Assembly: GCA_016937345.1 (NCBI GenBank)
Contig: JAFGWE010000032.1
Location: 79,256 to 143,255 of the forward strand
DNA length: 64,000 nt
Source: Methanomicrobiaceae archaeon
GTDB taxonomy: Archaea; Halobacteriota; Methanomicrobia; Methanomicrobiales; Methanomicrobiaceae
Direction: 5' to 3'
Shown: in pieces, positions 61,583-64,000 of the stretch
Layout of the letters: each line of letters begins with the position of its first letter
Numbering within the stretch: position 1 is the stretch's first letter
Translations under genes and position numbers: made by a program
Notes under the pieces: model-generated
What the model saw: only the letters and a program-made list of their open reading frames with translations
Database searches by the model: none
Told to the model about the DNA's origin: nothing

Positions 61583-61967
61583 TTGTATAGTTGGTATGTG
61601 ATCCTGAACCTTTTTTTCCTGGCAGGGCCCGGGCTTTTTCAGTATCCCAATTCTTCTAAGGACCTTATTTTGGATACACTCAGTCTTGCTGCGATGTCTC
61701 CGCTCTTCGCAGGCACGTATACATCAGTTGCAAGAATGACCGGCAACGAAGAGGTTTGCGAGATCCACTCACGCAGTTGTTCGCGGATTAGACTCCCTGC
61801 CGCCCGCATTTTTCTAAAAATTAATTTGCTTATTTGATACAATCCTTTTTTTGCTGATGACGCTATATAAAAATATAATCCTAATTGCATCAGGGGGGAA
61901 ATGCCGGTCTTTTGGCTATTGTTCATCCCGTTATGCTTTATAATGAAAAATTCCTTTGGTGAAATGA
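61583..61967. other. 385-base spacer holding the right end of the island
   Basis: The stretch after the HD gene contains the decayed tRNA-Leu copy (61761-61813) and an AT-rich promoter region for the histidine kinase. An 84-codon TTG-initiated frame crosses the repeat and has no coding character. No integrase gene is present. Confidence 0.5.
61761..61813 (+). repeat. Decayed tRNA-Leu 3' copy (att candidate)
   Basis: AGATCCACTCACGCAG is identical to tRNA-Leu; the rest matches with substitutions in the T loop (GATTAGAC for GTTCGAC) and acceptor (GCCCGC), so it is not a working tRNA. It retains the following T run. Orientation is direct with respect to the tRNA, as an element end would be. Confidence 0.65.
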
Positions 61968-63659
61968 ATGGATATTGATCTTCGCACTTTCTCTCTATTA
62001 GTTGTGATAGCAAGTATTCTCCAGGCATTTGCAATCGCCTTTCTCTATGCAGGCAATAAAAAATATCGTGGTATTGGATGGTGGCTGCTTGGAAGTGCAC
62101 TGCCGGCAATCGGTTTTTTCCTTATGCTCTTTAGGGATATTTCCTCTTTTGAGAATATCATAATAATACTGGCCAATACCCTGATTATAGGCGGTTATAT
62201 TTTTATCTATGTCGGAGTAATGCGTTTTCTTGATAAGAGAGAAGACATTAGGCTTGTTACTCCTGTCTTTGTGATTTTTCTTATATTTTATTTTTATTTT
62301 ACATATGGAAGCGATGATATTACCGCAAGAACGGCAATTTTGTCGGTTTTTCAGGCTTTTTATCTATTCCTGACATCATTGGCGCTTATAGGAGAGAAAC
62401 CGCGTGCCATTGCCGGTTCAGCACACTTTATCGCAGGGCTCGAATTCTTAATTGCATCTTTTGCATTATTTCGTTCAGGGTATGTACTTGTAATTTCACC
62501 TGTAGATAGCTTCTTCACTGCGACAATGATCCAAACTGCTTCATTTATGGTTTATTTTGCTGGCGGTTTTCTGTTGACCATAGGTCTGATAATAATGGTC
62601 AATCAGAGGCTTAATGCGGATGATATTGAATCAAAAGAGTACTTTGAACTTTTTTTTCACATGATTCCCGATGGGATTCTTATTCTGCGTTTTGATAACG
62701 GGACAATAGCCGATATAAATGAAGGCTTTACGTATCTTACCGGTTTTTCCCGTGATGATACAATCGGGTCCTCCGCTTTTGATATAAATCTCTGGAAAAC
62801 ACGAGGAGATCTTCAGGTAGTCCTTAATGAAGTCCAAAGGAAGGGATTTTGTGAGAACTTCGAAGTCTTGTTTCTGCGAAAAAACGGCATTGAGATAACA
62901 TGCATTCTTTCTGCAAGTATAATCACCCTGCAGGACATTCCTCATATTATATGTGTGATACGGGACATCACCGATCGCAAGCGGGCAGAGGCAGCGCTCC
63001 AGCAGGCAAATAAGAAATTAAACCTTCTCTCCAGTATCACCCGGCATGATATTCTCAATGCTGTTACAGTCCTGGCGGGATACCTTGAACTTTCGTGTGA
63101 TGAGCCTGAAGGTCCGAAACTTCAGGATTATCTTCATAAAATGAATGAGAGTACAAATAATATCCGACACCAGATAGAATTTACCCGTGAGTATCAGGAG
63201 ATCGGAGTAAACACCGCAACCTGGCATGATGTCCGGGAAACTGTGCAGAAAGCAGGTTCTGAATTTGAAATGAAGGGTGTAACTCTTACCATTGACTGCA
63301 GGGATATTGAGATCTTTGCAGATCCTCTCCTCGAGAAGGTATTCTATAATTTCTTTGATAATGCATTTCGGTATGCACCCCCGTTTACGACAATCTCAGT
63401 ATCCTGCACAGAAACGGAAGAGGGACTATCTCTCATATTTGCTGATGATGGCAGGGGTATTCCGGAGGATTTCAGGAAGAATCTTTTCAATCGCGGCTTT
63501 GGAAAAAACACCGGTCTCGGGCTGTTTCTCTCAAGGGAGATACTTGCAATTACCGGCATTTCAATTACCGAGAATGGTGAAGAGGGAAAGGGGGCACGGT
63601 TTGAGATGACTGTGCCAAAGGGTTCATACAGGAGGACAAAACCTGGGAATTCACCCTGA
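61968..63659 (+). CDS. Membrane histidine kinase with a PAS domain
   Basis: A protein of 563 residues: about seven N-terminal hydrophobic segments (residues 5-215), a PAS domain (about 222-340, HMIPDGILILRFDNG), a dimerisation helix with the phospho-acceptor H360 in SITRHDILNAVTVLAGYLEL (the methanogen RHDI variant of the H-box), and an HATPase domain with NFFDNAFRYAP (N box), DDGRGIP (G1) and KNTGLGLFLSREI (G2). No receiver domain or response regulator is encoded nearby. GGTGAAATGA just before the ATG supports the start. The signal is unknown. Confidence 0.92.
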   Translation: MDIDLRTFSLLVVIASILQAFAIAFLYAGNKKYRGIGWWLLGSALPAIGFFLMLFRDISSFENIIIILANTLIIGGYIFIYVGVMRFLDKREDIRLVTPVFVIFLIFYFYFTYGSDDITARTAILSVFQAFYLFLTSLALIGEKPRAIAGSAHFIAGLEFLIASFALFRSGYVLVISPVDSFFTATMIQTASFMVYFAGGFLLTIGLIIMVNQRLNADDIESKEYFELFFHMIPDGILILRFDNGTIADINEGFTYLTGFSRDDTIGSSAFDINLWKTRGDLQVVLNEVQRKGFCENFEVLFLRKNGIEITCILSASIITLQDIPHIICVIRDITDRKRAEAALQQANKKLNLLSSITRHDILNAVTVLAGYLELSCDEPEGPKLQDYLHKMNESTNNIRHQIEFTREYQEIGVNTATWHDVRETVQKAGSEFEMKGVTLTIDCRDIEIFADPLLEKVFYNFFDNAFRYAPPFTTISVSCTETEEGLSLIFADDGRGIPEDFRKNLFNRGFGKNTGLGLFLSREILAITGISITENGEEGKGARFEMTVPKGSYRRTKPGNSP

Positions 63660-63884
63660 AAATTTTGCTATTTGTATTCGACAACGATATCTGAGAGGGT
63701 CTGGATGAATTAATGCACATTTTTCTGTAACCCCGGTATATTGAGCATCATGTTTTGCAGGATGAGATGGACAAGTTTTTGTTCAAGGAAAAAGCAGTAA
63801 ATCTCTTTTTAGCTTGGTTTTTATCTGACACTTTTCCGACCACAAGAATATTTGATAATTAAGGAAATATTTTCTTTTAAGATT

Positions 63885-64000
63885 ATGAAAAACGCGATTT
63901 TTTGCGCTGGATTAAATAACAATATTACCCTTAAAGCTCTCGGATGGAATGATGAGCTTGATTTGGCATTCACTCCATATTCCGGTCAATATATTCCCGG
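63885..64000 (+). CDS. rsgA: Probable ribosome-associated GTPase RsgA, 5' part
   Basis: An open frame from ATG that runs off the window (38 codons seen). The segment LGWNDELDLAFTPYSGQYIPG resembles the N-terminus of RsgA/YjeQ, whose OB domain begins shortly after a 'LGW' motif. RsgA is a circularly permuted GTPase that assists 30S maturation. The G motifs are outside the window, so the call is tentative. The 225-base spacer before it shows no other feature. Confidence 0.5.
   Translation, partial: MKNAIFCAGLNNNITLKALGWNDELDLAFTPYSGQYIP

Noticed and set aside
59366..61813. Complete integrative element
   Set aside because: No integrase, replication or transfer gene is present between the repeats; only a remnant is supported.
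61583..61837. 84-codon frame after the HD gene
   Set aside because: It starts with TTG, has no ribosome-binding site, crosses the tRNA-Leu copy and resembles no protein.

Overview
The window is chromosomal DNA of a methanogenic archaeon, most likely a member of the Methanomicrobiales. The evidence is archaeal: a two-subunit-type DNA polymerase II large subunit (DP2) with a mini-intein, Cbf5 with a PUA domain, a NOP5-fibrillarin pair, Dph2, MfnA (methanofuran branch), archaeal ThyA, a DUF3821-type S-layer protein with a PGF-CTERM tail, TATA-box promoters and strong GGTGAT-type ribosome binding sites. DNA is moderately AT-rich with AT-rich intergenic spacers. The genus cannot be fixed from the sequence alone. 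No rRNA and no CRISPR array were seen. Four tRNA genes are present: Ser(GGA), Gln(CTG), Arg(TCG) and Leu(CAA).

Layout. 0-3.2 kb: a signalling pair (RecA-fold protein plus PAS protein) and a membrane HEAT-repeat protein. 3.2-9.8 kb: a tightly packed minus-strand run ppsA, mfnA, hpt, dph2, a METTL5-like methyltransferase and an Fsr-like exporter. 10-13.5 kb: serA, an unlisted 29-residue small protein and a DHA2 exporter. 13.5-17 kb: orphan genes, a TetR/aldo-keto reductase operon with a clear operator. 17-19.3 kb: arginine deiminase and carbamate kinase. 19.5-23.7 kb: UPF0316 protein, an S24e-like ribosomal protein, a NapH-like ferredoxin membrane protein, a small basic protein and a DacB-like lipoprotein. 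23.7-31.5 kb: RNA-guided modification (Cbf5 with a very long repetitive tail; Nop5-FlpA) mixed with hemD and transporters. 32-40 kb: three large exported envelope proteins. 40-43.2 kb: ACT protein and two PaaK-type CoA ligases. 43.4-48.9 kb: a polar amino acid ABC transporter with two binding proteins and a repeated promoter element. 49-52.2 kb: a solo Cas1 homologue lacking two expected catalytic residues, acylphosphatase, small proteins and thyA. 52.3-56.2 kb: DP2. 56-59 kb: antiporter, methyltransferase, DUF523/DUF1722 protein. 59.4-61.8 kb: a small island bounded by the 3' end of tRNA-Leu and a decayed copy of it, carrying a GH3 lipoprotein and an HD protein. 62-64 kb: a histidine kinase and the start of a probable rsgA.

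Most striking observations: a CRISPR-free Cas1 with apparent loss of the catalytic Glu and His; Cbf5 with about 380 extra residues including roughly eight 24-25-residue charged repeats; a DP2 mini-intein ending in Gly-Gln rather than His-Asn; the tRNA-Leu island; a 21-bp palindrome shared by the promoters of two orphan genes; and duplicated promoter architecture in the amino acid transporter locus.
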